NCBI RefSeq assembly: GCF_000517265.1
Contig: NZ_AYSJ01000013.1
Location: 49,041-113,040, forward strand
DNA length: 64,000 bases
Source of the DNA: Photorhabdus khanii NC19
GTDB taxonomy: Bacteria > Pseudomonadota > Gammaproteobacteria > Enterobacterales > Enterobacteriaceae
Direction: 5' to 3'
Numbering within the stretch: the first letter of the stretch is position 1; each line of letters starts with the position of its first letter. Under the pieces are notes generated by a model, which searched no databases, was not told the origin of the DNA, and saw only the letters and a list, made by a program, of their open reading frames with translations. This document shows positions 20,701 through 29,752 of the stretch, one piece after another. Position numbers and translations under genes: made by a program.

Positions 20701-21291
20701 CCAGAAAAAGTTGAGGATATTAAAAAAGAGTTTCTGGACCTGACTTACAGTCTGTTAATTTATACTCAATTAATTAATGCATTGAGCGTAAGTAATAATC
20801 TGTTGTTATTGCGCCTGACAAATCCTAAATGGCTTGGACTAAGCGCAGATGAAACAACAAAAATATCATTATCGTTAGATGAAATTTTCCTACTGAATCG
20901 CTATCAGGATTTATTGGAAAATGCAAAACAAAATGAAGATAAGATTCAAGAATATTTTACTTTTGCTAACAATGAAACTTTACTACAGTCAGAAGAAGAT
21001 GATAACAATTATAAATGTGCGCAGTTACTGGCTGAAATTTTAGATTGGGATCCTGATGAAATTTATCTTGCTTGTGAAAAAGGAAGATTAGAAAAAACAC
21101 GTGTAATGACTTTATCTCAAATAGATTGGATACGGCGACTACAACAACTTTCTGTGAAAACCAATTTGTCCGTTGAACCTTTATTAGGTGCTGGTGCACT
21201 TGACGTTAATTCAGGTTTTGAAGCTTTCCAAAGCATTGGTGAAGCGGTAATGGCCGCATTAAAAGCGCAAGGAGATGATGAGAATGTCTAA
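17755..21291 (+). CDS. Toxin complex A subunit, N-terminal half (YenA1-like)
   Basis: 1178-residue first half of a split TcA pore-forming/receptor subunit. The N-terminal VRP1/SpvA-type domain is recognisable (NTLQRLGYHSIFDI near residue 55; NLFPEPWDNFCQPDA and SPVNYLLDLYKF at about 150-180). The remainder is the alpha-helical shell with an inserted beta-rich segment around residues 350-480, probably receptor-binding. No signal peptide. It overlaps the second half by eight bases, implying coupled synthesis. Single-chain TcA proteins (TcdA) run ~2500 residues; this plus the next gene total 2539. Full sequence not matched to a named locus by search. Confidence 0.87.
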   Translation: MDKYKNSPGEKQDITKVSPLLAAVAEIKSPASSILPTSYMLLNSVQKEDNSTITLLNTLQRLGYHSIFDIIEVSKQRFIKRHNESLSGHAEAIFDKAVSAANQLVQNYRQRQLRDYDGETLRKASHQARYFAYNNDNADEKEKLPDYSNLFPEPWDNFCQPDAIESLDSPVNYLLDLYKFVKQIELDGSNNAVGLEQRRADIPDLLLDSDNLYKEITAISVVNDVLSKSAREYIDQTGHADKTVNQVLGETRFPFILPYSLPSQQINKGLAEKETELGTIIQQVDQQFPWHILTEKRDQALFAYTQLSKEQMTLLTEKSPFSQNFLSREQLIKSYFSTSTTEVLPERDISKHAYIILSGENITGPTSLSDNVDKAYDEIVITCENKAKETIKVKLRGENVLTYNRVKARMEPFDNSSPFSRKLKLTYVESDNSEIGNLDNGPFFGEMTVYAAVPKESENNTSVNIEGVNFLTMTYRFAIAKQGTEQSELLPEADKFFQDNYGLSADDSVKLTEILSFGQQTGSKVTDLEHLFSSGDFRPLVSPNAVFSNPIFNSEQTSEHFPAPYHYGGVYINSGQLEALSIVRTDSGRQINAVSDFRYDRMNRFIRLQRWLALPYHQLDLLVTSAIKAEPKNIELAISNNTLRALGLFQHLSTQYKVLPEAFAGWIYQITPFSISNNIPFFDQLFNQSKLFDQPLILDGKVFSYTENQGDGAKTVKQLCAGLAISVSTFQVIAPIVESALKLASGKLVRNLDVVSRLYRLVTIPRLFGFSAEDGLILADILTDKSGYLANIPALGEKDDILSIIARMEVLTSWLAKIKLTPIKLSLLLGKTQLPLVPTNGMLTFYKGISDGLTDNVCLKKSDFNRQEINDIDWWIILSDKEGVFDRDNGLVKDIPLIWGKTDEESLRKKIEDIVKEKKINPDNNQINIVLQIILQAKTAQESLLSSAVAGEYGVSKDIVPLQLRWLGSSVYSVLKLVLDNTPEKVEDIKKEFLDLTYSLLIYTQLINALSVSNNLLLLRLTNPKWLGLSADETTKISLSLDEIFLLNRYQDLLENAKQNEDKIQEYFTFANNETLLQSEEDDNNYKCAQLLAEILDWDPDEIYLACEKGRLEKTRVMTLSQIDWIRRLQQLSVKTNLSVEPLLGAGALDVNSGFEAFQSIGEAVMAALKAQGDDENV

Positions 21292-24200
21292 TTTAATTGA
21301 AGCAAAATTACAGGAAAATCTGCGTGATGCATTAGTGGATTATTATCTTGGGCAGATTGTTCCGCATGATACCGCTTTTCAATCCCGGCGTGAAAAAATT
21401 AAAAATGTGGATGATCTGTATGATTTTTTGTTGTTAGACACTCAGGTTTCTTCCAAAGTAAAAACAGCCCGTGTCGCACATGTTACCCAGTCTGTACAAC
21501 AATATATTAATCGTATTGTTTTGAATTTAGAGTCAGGTTTATCGATGACTCAGGAGGATGCAGATAATTGGCAGGAGTTTGCTAATCGTTATGGCTATTG
21601 GTCTGCAAATCAGCAACTGGCTATTTACCCGGAAGTTTATGTTGATCCCACATTACGTTTAACAAAGACAGAATTCTTCTTCCAACTTGAAAGTGCACTT
21701 AATCAAGGAAAGCTTACGGATGATGTTGCTCAGAAAGCCATATTGGGATATCTGAATAACTTCGAAGAGGTCAGTAATTTAGAGGTTATTGCGGGTTACG
21801 AAGATGGTGTTGGTATTGCCGATGATAAGGTCTATTTCATTGCCAAGACCCGTACCCAGCCCTACCGTTATTTTTGGCGGACTTTAGATGCCAAACAGCG
21901 TAATAATCAGACTAACGAACTGTATCCTACCGCCTGGAGTGAGTGGAAACTGATTAATGTCCCTTTAGAAAATACATATAACGGTATTGTTCGTCCAATT
22001 ATCTTAAATAACCGGTTATATATTAGTTGGTTTGAAGTTTCTGAAGAAAAACAAGATAAAGATAATAATATTAAATATCGCACTAAACTTAATTTGGCCC
22101 ATTTGGCGTTTGATGGTACCTGGAGTACCGGAACGACGGTTCGTGAAGATTTACTTGATCACGCTATGAAAGAGTTGATTGCTGTTCTCGATCGTACCGG
22201 AGATGTTGAACGTTTAGCGTTGGTTGCATTTGTGCGTATGCAAGGTACAGATGATAAGGAGAAATCTTTCGATTACGATGAGGTCTTCACCTATGTTTGT
22301 GACAACCTGTTAATGGCGGCAACGGATTTACCTAAATCACCTAATCCAAAGTTATCCGATCTGGATTCATACGGTGCGGCTTTAGTCTGGTTCTATTTCC
22401 GGGAACCATCGAATGGCGGGCCGGAAGAATATAAGCAATTGGTGCTTTATCCCGTTAATAATAATATGAAGTGGCCGATAGCGGGGGAAAAAGAGTTTGA
22501 AGGAAGTTTGGGTACAATAGATCAATTTGATCTGCAAGCTGTTTATGTTGAAGGGACACTGAATATATCTCTTACGTCCAAATCAACGTATAAATATGAT
22601 TTTAGCAGAAGCAAAAATATTCTTTATTGTATTTGGCTGGAGGATAGCAAGGGTGAACGGTGTTGGCTGAAATATAAGGTGCTTACCCCGGAAGATTACG
22701 ATCCAACATTGAGTGTGGTACTGAATCGGTGTGACAGGAATGATGTGACGGTTGTCACTGGTTTTAGCCTGCCATCAGAAACTGGAGCCGATATTGCAGG
22801 TAGAATTAAGCAAAAACTGAGTGTCGGTAAATTACTTCGTGACAAGGTTCAAATTAAACAGACTAAACAAACCCAATATTTACAATTTCCAAAAGAAGAA
22901 CAACCAGAAAGTTGGTATTCTGATCAAGCGATTCGTTTAAATACGCTTTTTGCAAAAGAGTTAATTAGTAAGGCGAGTCAGAAATTGGATAAAGTTCTGA
23001 GTTGGGAAACTCAAAATATTCATGAAGAGCCGATTACCGGCAATAATTCGAAACCCATCGATCTAAAAGGGGCAAATGGTATTTATTTCTGGGAATTGTT
23101 CTTCCATATGCCATTTATGGTGGCCTGGCGGTTTAATGTGGAACAGCGTTATGAAGAAGCCAGTCGCTGGATTAAGTTTATTTTTAACCCTTTTGAAAGT
23201 AGTGATGAACCAGCATTAACACAGGATAAGCCACGTTATTGGAATAGTCGCCCGATCATTGATGAGCCAAAACGATTGCGTAGTCTGATAGAACCGACGG
23301 ATCCTGATGCAATTTCTGCCAGTGAACCTATTCATTATCGTAAGGCTATTTTTAACTTTTACGTTAAAAATGTTATCGATCAAGGTGATATGGAATATCG
23401 GAAGCTTCAACCTACTGCCAGAACGCTGGCGCGTCTAAGCTATGCAACGGCAAGTTCGCTATTGGGTGCCCGTCCTGATCTCCAATTAGCCAGTTCCTGG
23501 CAGCCAATCACTCTTGAAGATGCATCATATAAGAAGAATAGCGCCGTACGTGAATTGGAAATGATAAGTTATCCTTTGCCATATGCCCCGGTGATCCATG
23601 ATAAAACTATTCGTGCGCTTGATAATGATCTCTTTATGAAACCTATTAATGAAGAGTTGACTGCGTTGTGGGATAGAATAGAAAACCGGATTTACAATTT
23701 ACGGCATAATTTAACGCTGGATGGTAAAGAAATTTCGATGGATCTTTATGATTCGAAAATTTCTCCCAGAGGGTTAATGAATCAGCGTTATCAGCGGGTT
23801 GTTGCTGCCAGAAATGCCAGCAGAATGAATTTCAGAGTGCCAAATTATCGCTTTGAACCAATGTTGACACGGGCAAAATCCGGTGTCGATACATTGATAC
23901 AATTCGGTAGCACGTTGTTAAGTCTATTGGAACGCAAAGATAATCTGAGTTTTGAATCATTTCAGATGGTTCAGAATAACGATCTCTACCGTTTTGCCGT
24001 TGACCTCCAGCAACAGGATATCAATATTAACCAGGCCAATCTTGATGCGTTGCAAGTGAGTAAACAATCTGCTCAGGAGCGGTACCAACATTATAAAAGT
24101 CTTTATGATGAAAATATCTCGCCAACGGAACAACAGGTTATTGAATTACAATCTCAGGCATCTTCTGCCCTGTTGGCTTCACAAGTATCAAGGACCGCCG

Positions 24201-25369
24201 CGGCCGCGCTGGATTTAATCCCCAATATTTATGGATTGGCTGTCGGTGGTTCGCGCTGGGGAGCGGCTTTGAATGCGGTTGCTGAGATAGCGACACTGAA
24301 ATACCAATCTGACAGTACTAAAGCGGAAAGTCTCAGTGTTTCTGAATCTTATCGCCGTCGTCGGCAGGAGTGGGAGCTGCAATATAAACAAGCTGACTGG
24401 GAAGTGAAGTCGATTGAACAACAAGTCAGTATCCAGCAGTTGCAGGTCAGTGCGGCCCGTAAGCGTTTGGCGCAAGTTGAAGCCCAGCAGCAGCAATCTC
24501 AGGCCCTGTTGGCTTATTTCTCCAGTCGTTTTACCAATGAAAGTTTATATACCTGGATGATTAGCCAGATTTCTAGTCTCTATTTGCAAGCTTATGATGC
24601 GGTTTCATCGTTGTGTTTGTCCGCACAAGCCTCTCTACAGTATGAACTTGGGTTAGGCGAGCAGAATTTTATTGATGGTGCGAGCTGGAATGATCTCTAT
24701 CAAGGGCTGTTGGTAGGTGAAAATCTGAAATTGGCGCTGCAACGCATGGAACGTACTTATGTTGAGCAAAATTCACGTAGATTGGAAATTATCAAAACGA
24801 TTTCGCTTAAATCTTTATTGGGCGAGTCTTGGGAAGATAACCTTAAAATTCTGCAAGCGCATAATGCCATCACGTTTAATCTGGATGAATTAAAACAATT
24901 TGGTGCGGATTATCCGGGTTTATTTAATCGGCGGATTAAATCAGTTTCGGTTACGCTGCCTATGTTAATTGGGCCTTATGAAGATATTTGCGCCAAATTA
25001 AGTTTGTCGGGTGTGAGCAGCTATACGACAAAAGCCGATCTCAAAACCGTTGAAAAGATGTTGAAAGAAGGGACTCGTGCGCAAACCCCTTATACTGTTC
25101 GCAGCATACAGCCCAATCAACAAATCGCTTTATCTACAGGTACTAATGACAGTGGGATGTTCACGCTTAATTTCGATGATGAGCGTTTCTTACCCTTTGA
25201 GGGGGTAGGAGTAGGATCGAGCTGGAATTTCCAATTTACCAATATCTCGCAGGATTTAGAAAGTCTGACGGATGTGATTCTGCATGTTCGATATACCGCG
25301 CAAGAAGGACCGGCATCATTTGGTATGGCTGTTAAAGCGTTATTAACAAAGGAAAATTCAGATTCATAA
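21284..25369 (+). CDS. Toxin complex A subunit, C-terminal half (YenA2-like)
   Basis: 1361-residue second half of split TcA. The N-terminal part corresponds to the neuraminidase-like region. Residues ~890-1110 form the long coiled-coil channel, with a hydrophobic tip (LDLIPNIYGLAVGG, about 975-990) that would enter the membrane. Residues ~1110-1361 are the TcB-binding domain (YELGLGEQNFIDGASWNDLYQGLL, RMERTYVEQNSRRLEI). The AAGGAG at 21269-21274 favours the ATG at 21284 over those at 21275 and 21278. Channel insertion delivers the TcB-TcC cargo into the host cell. No TcB gene is adjacent. Confidence 0.9.
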   Translation: MSNLIEAKLQENLRDALVDYYLGQIVPHDTAFQSRREKIKNVDDLYDFLLLDTQVSSKVKTARVAHVTQSVQQYINRIVLNLESGLSMTQEDADNWQEFANRYGYWSANQQLAIYPEVYVDPTLRLTKTEFFFQLESALNQGKLTDDVAQKAILGYLNNFEEVSNLEVIAGYEDGVGIADDKVYFIAKTRTQPYRYFWRTLDAKQRNNQTNELYPTAWSEWKLINVPLENTYNGIVRPIILNNRLYISWFEVSEEKQDKDNNIKYRTKLNLAHLAFDGTWSTGTTVREDLLDHAMKELIAVLDRTGDVERLALVAFVRMQGTDDKEKSFDYDEVFTYVCDNLLMAATDLPKSPNPKLSDLDSYGAALVWFYFREPSNGGPEEYKQLVLYPVNNNMKWPIAGEKEFEGSLGTIDQFDLQAVYVEGTLNISLTSKSTYKYDFSRSKNILYCIWLEDSKGERCWLKYKVLTPEDYDPTLSVVLNRCDRNDVTVVTGFSLPSETGADIAGRIKQKLSVGKLLRDKVQIKQTKQTQYLQFPKEEQPESWYSDQAIRLNTLFAKELISKASQKLDKVLSWETQNIHEEPITGNNSKPIDLKGANGIYFWELFFHMPFMVAWRFNVEQRYEEASRWIKFIFNPFESSDEPALTQDKPRYWNSRPIIDEPKRLRSLIEPTDPDAISASEPIHYRKAIFNFYVKNVIDQGDMEYRKLQPTARTLARLSYATASSLLGARPDLQLASSWQPITLEDASYKKNSAVRELEMISYPLPYAPVIHDKTIRALDNDLFMKPINEELTALWDRIENRIYNLRHNLTLDGKEISMDLYDSKISPRGLMNQRYQRVVAARNASRMNFRVPNYRFEPMLTRAKSGVDTLIQFGSTLLSLLERKDNLSFESFQMVQNNDLYRFAVDLQQQDININQANLDALQVSKQSAQERYQHYKSLYDENISPTEQQVIELQSQASSALLASQVSRTAAAALDLIPNIYGLAVGGSRWGAALNAVAEIATLKYQSDSTKAESLSVSESYRRRRQEWELQYKQADWEVKSIEQQVSIQQLQVSAARKRLAQVEAQQQQSQALLAYFSSRFTNESLYTWMISQISSLYLQAYDAVSSLCLSAQASLQYELGLGEQNFIDGASWNDLYQGLLVGENLKLALQRMERTYVEQNSRRLEIIKTISLKSLLGESWEDNLKILQAHNAITFNLDELKQFGADYPGLFNRRIKSVSVTLPMLIGPYEDICAKLSLSGVSSYTTKADLKTVEKMLKEGTRAQTPYTVRSIQPNQQIALSTGTNDSGMFTLNFDDERFLPFEGVGVGSSWNFQFTNISQDLESLTDVILHVRYTAQEGPASFGMAVKALLTKENSDS

Positions 25370-25442
25370 TGGTGAGAATTAAGAATTAAATAAATTAGTC
25401 ATCTGAATTTAAAATTCTTATTTTTTATCTTTAATATTTAAA

Positions 25443-25471
25443 TTAGCCTCTTCTACCCATGGGGAGGCTAA
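25443..25471 (+). other. Hairpin between TcA second half and second chitinase
   Basis: TTAGCCTC/GAGGCTAA stem with a 13-base loop and no T run. It could attenuate or stabilise the message so that the chitinase is made at a different level from TcA. Confidence 0.4.
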
Positions 25472-25496
25472 ATATAAATCGCATTGGAGTTTATAA

Positions 25497-27386
25497 ATGG
25501 TAAATAAATATACTTATACTTCATCAAGATCCATGTCCGATGTCAGTGATATTATTGGTGAACCATTAACCGCATGGAAAAATCAGGCAGGCGGTCAAGT
25601 TTATAATGTTATTTTTAATAGTGGTGTTTATACCAATACTTATTGGGTTGAACGCTGGCATATTCCCGATCCTTCTTCTAAGGAGGGAACACCGCATAAT
25701 GCCTGGAAATATATCCGTCCAGCGACAGAAGAAGAGATAAAACAGCATGGAAATCCTACTGACGGGAGTGTTAATCCAACCGAAGATATTCCTTCACCGG
25801 TTTTACAGCCGGATGATATTACAGAGAAAACCTATCAACTACCAGATGTTAATTTTAAGCCGGATGGTTCAGGTAACAATCTTTCCTACACTGCGACTCG
25901 TGTTTGTCGCCCGATGTTTAATGAATATGAGAGCGATAAATCCAGACCGAAACTTTCTGCTTATATTACTGATTGGTGCCAATATGATGCCCGCTTGGAT
26001 GGTGAAAATGAAGAGGCGGGTGATCGAGGAAGGGGATTTGACTTAAGCACTATCAATATCACCGCCTATGATAAGTTAATATTCAGCTTCCTGGGTATTT
26101 ACGGTGACACTGGTGTTAAAGGAAAGAAGATCAAGGAAGTTGCAGAGGGCTGGAATAGCCAGAGTGATATCAAAATTACCGAAGGTCATATTGTTCCTCT
26201 TGATCCTTATGGTGATTTAGGCACTGCCCGTAATGTGGGATTACCTCAGGAAAGTGCGAATACGGATATTAATTCCGGGACATTTCTGCCTTTTTATCAA
26301 CAAAAGAAAGCATCGGGCTTATTAGGTGGATTACGCGAGTTACAAAAAAGAGCGCGTTTAGCGGGTCATAAACTTGAATTGGCTTTTAGTATTGGTGGCT
26401 GGAGTATGTCCGGTTATTTCTCAGTGATGGCGGCTGATGTAGCACAGCGCCGCGTTTTTGTTGACAGTATTGTTGATTTTTTTGAGCGCTTTCCCATGTT
26501 CAGTTGTGTCGATATTGACTGGGAATATCCTGGAAGTGCTGGTGAGGTCGGTAATGTTATCAGTGAAAAAGATGGGGAACATTATGCTTTGTTAATTAAA
26601 GAATTGCGTGAATCTCTGGATAGCAGATTTGGACGGGAGGCAAGAAAAGAGATTTCTATTGCCTGTAGTGGTGTAAAAGCGAAATTGGAAACATCTAATA
26701 TCGCAGAATTAATTAAGAATGGCTTGGATAACATTTTCTTAATGAGTTATGACTATTTTGGTACTGGGTGGGCACCTTATATTGGTCATCATACTAATCT
26801 CTATTCACCAAAAGATCCTGATGCATCAGGTGCCTCTGATTTATCTGCGGAAGTTGCTATCAATTATTTACATCAGGATCTTGGCATACCTTTGGAGAAA
26901 ATTCATTTAGGTTATGCTAACTATGGGCGTGCAGGGAAAGGGGCAAATCTTGAAACCCGTGCTTACGATATAAATGGCAATGCATTAGGAACAATGGAAA
27001 AAGGCTCACCTGAATTTTTTGATATTGTTAATAATTATCTGGATAGTGAACACACGCTTGCTACCGGGAAAAATGGTTTCGTGTTAATGACGGATACCAA
27101 TGCTGATGCCGATTTCTTATTTAGTGAAAAAGAAGGGCATTTTATCTCATTAGATACGCCTCGCACGGTGAAACAGAAAGCTGAATATGTAGCCAAGAAT
27201 AAACTGGGTGGTATATTTTCCTGGTCAGGTGATCAGGATTGTGGCTTATTGGCAAATGCCGCCAGAGAAGGGATGGGCTATGTTGCTAAATCTAATGATG
27301 AAACTATCGACATGGGGCCGCTCTATAATCCGGGTAAGTTCCAGTATTTGAAATCTATTGGTGAAATGAAGAAAAATTCTGATTAA
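25497..27386 (+). CDS. GH18 chitinase of a Tc toxin island (Chi2-like)
   Basis: 629 residues. Residues ~1-110 contain a short aromatic-rich module (WKNQAGGQVYNVIFN, TYWVERWHIP) that looks like a small carbohydrate-binding or fibronectin-like domain. The rest is a GH18 catalytic domain with SIGGWSMSG, DIDWE (acid/base Glu at about residue 343) and MSYDYF. No signal peptide. It is a paralogue of the chitinase at 16022 and parallels Chi2 of Yen-Tc. A GGAG precedes the ATG and a terminator hairpin follows. Confidence 0.87.
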   Translation: MVNKYTYTSSRSMSDVSDIIGEPLTAWKNQAGGQVYNVIFNSGVYTNTYWVERWHIPDPSSKEGTPHNAWKYIRPATEEEIKQHGNPTDGSVNPTEDIPSPVLQPDDITEKTYQLPDVNFKPDGSGNNLSYTATRVCRPMFNEYESDKSRPKLSAYITDWCQYDARLDGENEEAGDRGRGFDLSTINITAYDKLIFSFLGIYGDTGVKGKKIKEVAEGWNSQSDIKITEGHIVPLDPYGDLGTARNVGLPQESANTDINSGTFLPFYQQKKASGLLGGLRELQKRARLAGHKLELAFSIGGWSMSGYFSVMAADVAQRRVFVDSIVDFFERFPMFSCVDIDWEYPGSAGEVGNVISEKDGEHYALLIKELRESLDSRFGREARKEISIACSGVKAKLETSNIAELIKNGLDNIFLMSYDYFGTGWAPYIGHHTNLYSPKDPDASGASDLSAEVAINYLHQDLGIPLEKIHLGYANYGRAGKGANLETRAYDINGNALGTMEKGSPEFFDIVNNYLDSEHTLATGKNGFVLMTDTNADADFLFSEKEGHFISLDTPRTVKQKAEYVAKNKLGGIFSWSGDQDCGLLANAAREGMGYVAKSNDETIDMGPLYNPGKFQYLKSIGEMKKNSD

Positions 27387-27439
27387 CTTTCATCCTTTAT
27401 AGAAAGAAGTATGAAATTTCTTACCTTTTAAAATGATAA

Positions 27440-27476
27440 TATTCAGCCCGGTATTTAGGGCTGAATACCGTTCTTT
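27440..27476 (+). terminator. Terminator of the chitinase-Tc island
   Basis: TATTCAGCCC/GGGCTGAATA stem with a T-rich tail, between the second chitinase and rnm. Confidence 0.7.
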
Positions 27477-27550
27477 TCTGTAAAACGTCGTCATTTACCG
27501 TTAAGCTACCGGGTCGTATGTTCTAATCTATTCGGGCAGGAAAAGGAATA

Positions 27551-28411
27551 ATGACAAATTCGACCTCTGAGTTGGTGACAATTTATGATCTTCATAGCCA
27601 TACGACAGCATCGGATGGTTCACTTTCACCATCAGAGTTGGTTGAACGGGCGGTGGCAATGGGAGTTAATGTATTGGCAGTGACTGATCATGATACGACA
27701 AATGCTATTCCTCTGGCCCATGAACATATCCGCAATCATCATCTGCCCTTGAAATTAATACCCGGTGTTGAGATATCTACCCTGTGGGAAAATATGGAGA
27801 TTCACATTGTGGGCCTGAATATAGATATTCAGGCAATTGCAATAACTGAATTGTTGGGTAAACAGGCTGAACTCAGGAAAGCGCGCGGAATTGAAATAGG
27901 TCGCCGGCTGGCAAAAGTCGGTATTCCTGATGCTTGGGCAGGAGCAAGTCAGTTAGCGGGGGGTGGTCAGGTGACGCGGAGCCATTTTGCTCGTTACTTA
28001 ATAAAAATCGGTAAAGAGCCGACTATTGCGAAGGTATTTAAAAAGTATCTGGCAAAAGGGAAAATAGGATACGTTCCACCGCAATGGTGTACAATTGAAC
28101 AAGCTATTGATGCCATTCATCAATCAGGCGGACAGGCAGTGATTGCGCATCCGGGGCGATATGATTTATCTGCCAAATGGTTGAAACGTTTGATTGTCTG
28201 GTTTAAGCAACATGGTGGTGATGCAATGGAGGTTGCACAGTGCCGGCAGGCACCTAACGAGCGGAAACATCTCGGTCAATTGTCACGGGAATATGATTTG
28301 ATGGCATCGTTAGGTTCTGATTTTCACCAGCCTTGTTCATGGATAGAGTTAGGGCGTAAATTGTGGTTACCCGGTGATGTGATACCAATATGGCGCAACT
28401 GGTCACTGTAG
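27551..28411 (+). CDS. rnm: 5'-3' exoribonuclease, RNase AM (PHP domain)
   Basis: Formerly yciV/trpH. A PHP-family metal-dependent exonuclease that matures 23S, 16S and 5S rRNA 5' ends in E. coli and acts on short 5'-phosphorylated oligonucleotides. 286 residues with metal-binding motifs DLHSHTTASDG, TDHDTT, GVEIST, AHPGRYDL and SDFHQP. In E. coli it lies directly upstream of trpL on the opposite strand; here the chitinase-Tc island separates them. A stop-to-start gap of only 26 bases to yciO implies an operon. Confidence 0.93.
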   Translation: MTNSTSELVTIYDLHSHTTASDGSLSPSELVERAVAMGVNVLAVTDHDTTNAIPLAHEHIRNHHLPLKLIPGVEISTLWENMEIHIVGLNIDIQAIAITELLGKQAELRKARGIEIGRRLAKVGIPDAWAGASQLAGGGQVTRSHFARYLIKIGKEPTIAKVFKKYLAKGKIGYVPPQWCTIEQAIDAIHQSGGQAVIAHPGRYDLSAKWLKRLIVWFKQHGGDAMEVAQCRQAPNERKHLGQLSREYDLMASLGSDFHQPCSWIELGRKLWLPGDVIPIWRNWSL

Positions 28412-28437
28412 GGGCTGCATAAAATAAGAGGCAATTT

Positions 28438-29058
28438 ATGAGCCAGTTTTTTTATATTCATCCTGATAATCCGCAACCACGCTTAATCGCGCAAAGTGTG
28501 GATGTGTTCAAAAAAGGTGGGGTCGTGGTTTACCCAACTGATTCCGGTTATGCGATTGGTTGCCATCTGGAAGATAAAGATTCGATGACCCGGATATGTC
28601 GTATCCGCCAGTTGGACAGTAATCATAATTTTACCTTAGTGTGTCGTGACTTATCAGAGATATCGACCTATGCCTATGTTGATAATTCGGCTTTTCGGCT
28701 GATTAAGAATAATACGCCAGGTAATTACACCTTTATTTTGCGGGCGACCAAAGAAGTGCCTCGTCGTTTGATGAATGATAAGCGGAAAACCATTGGGCTA
28801 CGTGTTCCATCTAATCCAATTGCGCTGGCTCTTCTTGAACAAGTGGGTGAACCACTGATGTCCACCAGTCTCATTTTACCGGGGAATGATTTTGCTGAAT
28901 CTGATCCGGAAGAGATTAAAGATAATTTGGGTAAACTGGTTGATCTGATTATTCACGGTGGTTATTTAGGGCAGCAACCGACAACGGTAATTGATTTGAC
29001 TGAAGATACGCCTGTTGTCATACGCGAAGGTGCCGGGAATGTAACGCCATTCTTATAG
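28438..29058 (+). CDS. yciO: YciO, Sua5/YrdC-like protein
   Basis: 206-residue member of the YrdC/Sua5 superfamily, whose other members make threonylcarbamoyl-AMP for tRNA t6A. YciO itself is a paralogue with uncertain activity. Features are KKGGVVVYPTDSGYAIGC, TFILRAT, RLMNDKRKTIGLRVPS and STSLILPG. Same order as E. coli (rnm-yciO). Confidence 0.93.
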   Translation: MSQFFYIHPDNPQPRLIAQSVDVFKKGGVVVYPTDSGYAIGCHLEDKDSMTRICRIRQLDSNHNFTLVCRDLSEISTYAYVDNSAFRLIKNNTPGNYTFILRATKEVPRRLMNDKRKTIGLRVPSNPIALALLEQVGEPLMSTSLILPGNDFAESDPEEIKDNLGKLVDLIIHGGYLGQQPTTVIDLTEDTPVVIREGAGNVTPFL

Positions 29059-29752
29059 GTTAAGCAGTAATCATTTTTAGAGTCTATATAAAGCCGGTGT
29101 ATAATATACTGGCTTTATATTTTTGATTTTCAATTGAATTGAAATTTTTATTATTTCTTTGAATTATTAATAGTAACCAAATAAAATCATCATGGTATTA
29201 ATAATTAAATTGATTTTAATAAATCGATAATAAAATATTTACCTCACCTAAGATGAGTTTTCTAAAATATTATTAGGTATAAAACTTTAATCTGGTTTTT
29301 TTAAATAAATAGCAGTGTAAAGTATCACAGCGATTAATTAAGGTGATGTCTATTTAATGAAGAGTAAAATAATTGATGGATTAAGAAACTATAGAAATTT
29401 CACCAATGTCTTGCATTGATTATTTTATTATATTTAATAATTATCTTATTTTTTAACTCTTAGGGGGATTTATATCTTTGGATAATCATGTTTTAGCTTG
29501 GCTATCGCAGTAATAAATCTGTGCTTTTCCAATGAGTTTCGGGGTGGATGATAAATGGGTATATTTATTGGAATCATTGATTCCAAAATTAGTGTAGAAT
29601 GCCCGGCCACGGACTGGAGTGTATGACTTGTTTTCTAACACTTTATGTTAAAAAATTTATTAAAATCAGTTTGTTATGTTTTTTTTCTAATGTGACATAT
29701 TGATTGATATATATAACACGACGCCTGTGAAGGCGACAGCAGAGGTTGCTCA
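29059..29752. other. Long AT-rich gap between yciO and rluB
   Basis: About 690 bases. Apart from the yciO terminator at its start and presumably the rluB promoter in its last 150 bases, no gene, tRNA or repeat was recognised. A 20-codon ATG frame beginning near 29357 has no ribosome site and is not called. Confidence 0.6.
29086..29125 (+). terminator. Terminator after yciO
   Basis: ATATAAAGCCGGT/ACTGGCTTTATAT stem followed by TTTTTGATTTT. Confidence 0.8.

Noticed and set aside
29340..29420. Short ATG frame (about 20 codons) in the yciO-rluB gap
   Set aside because: No ribosome site, AT-rich and no conserved pattern.
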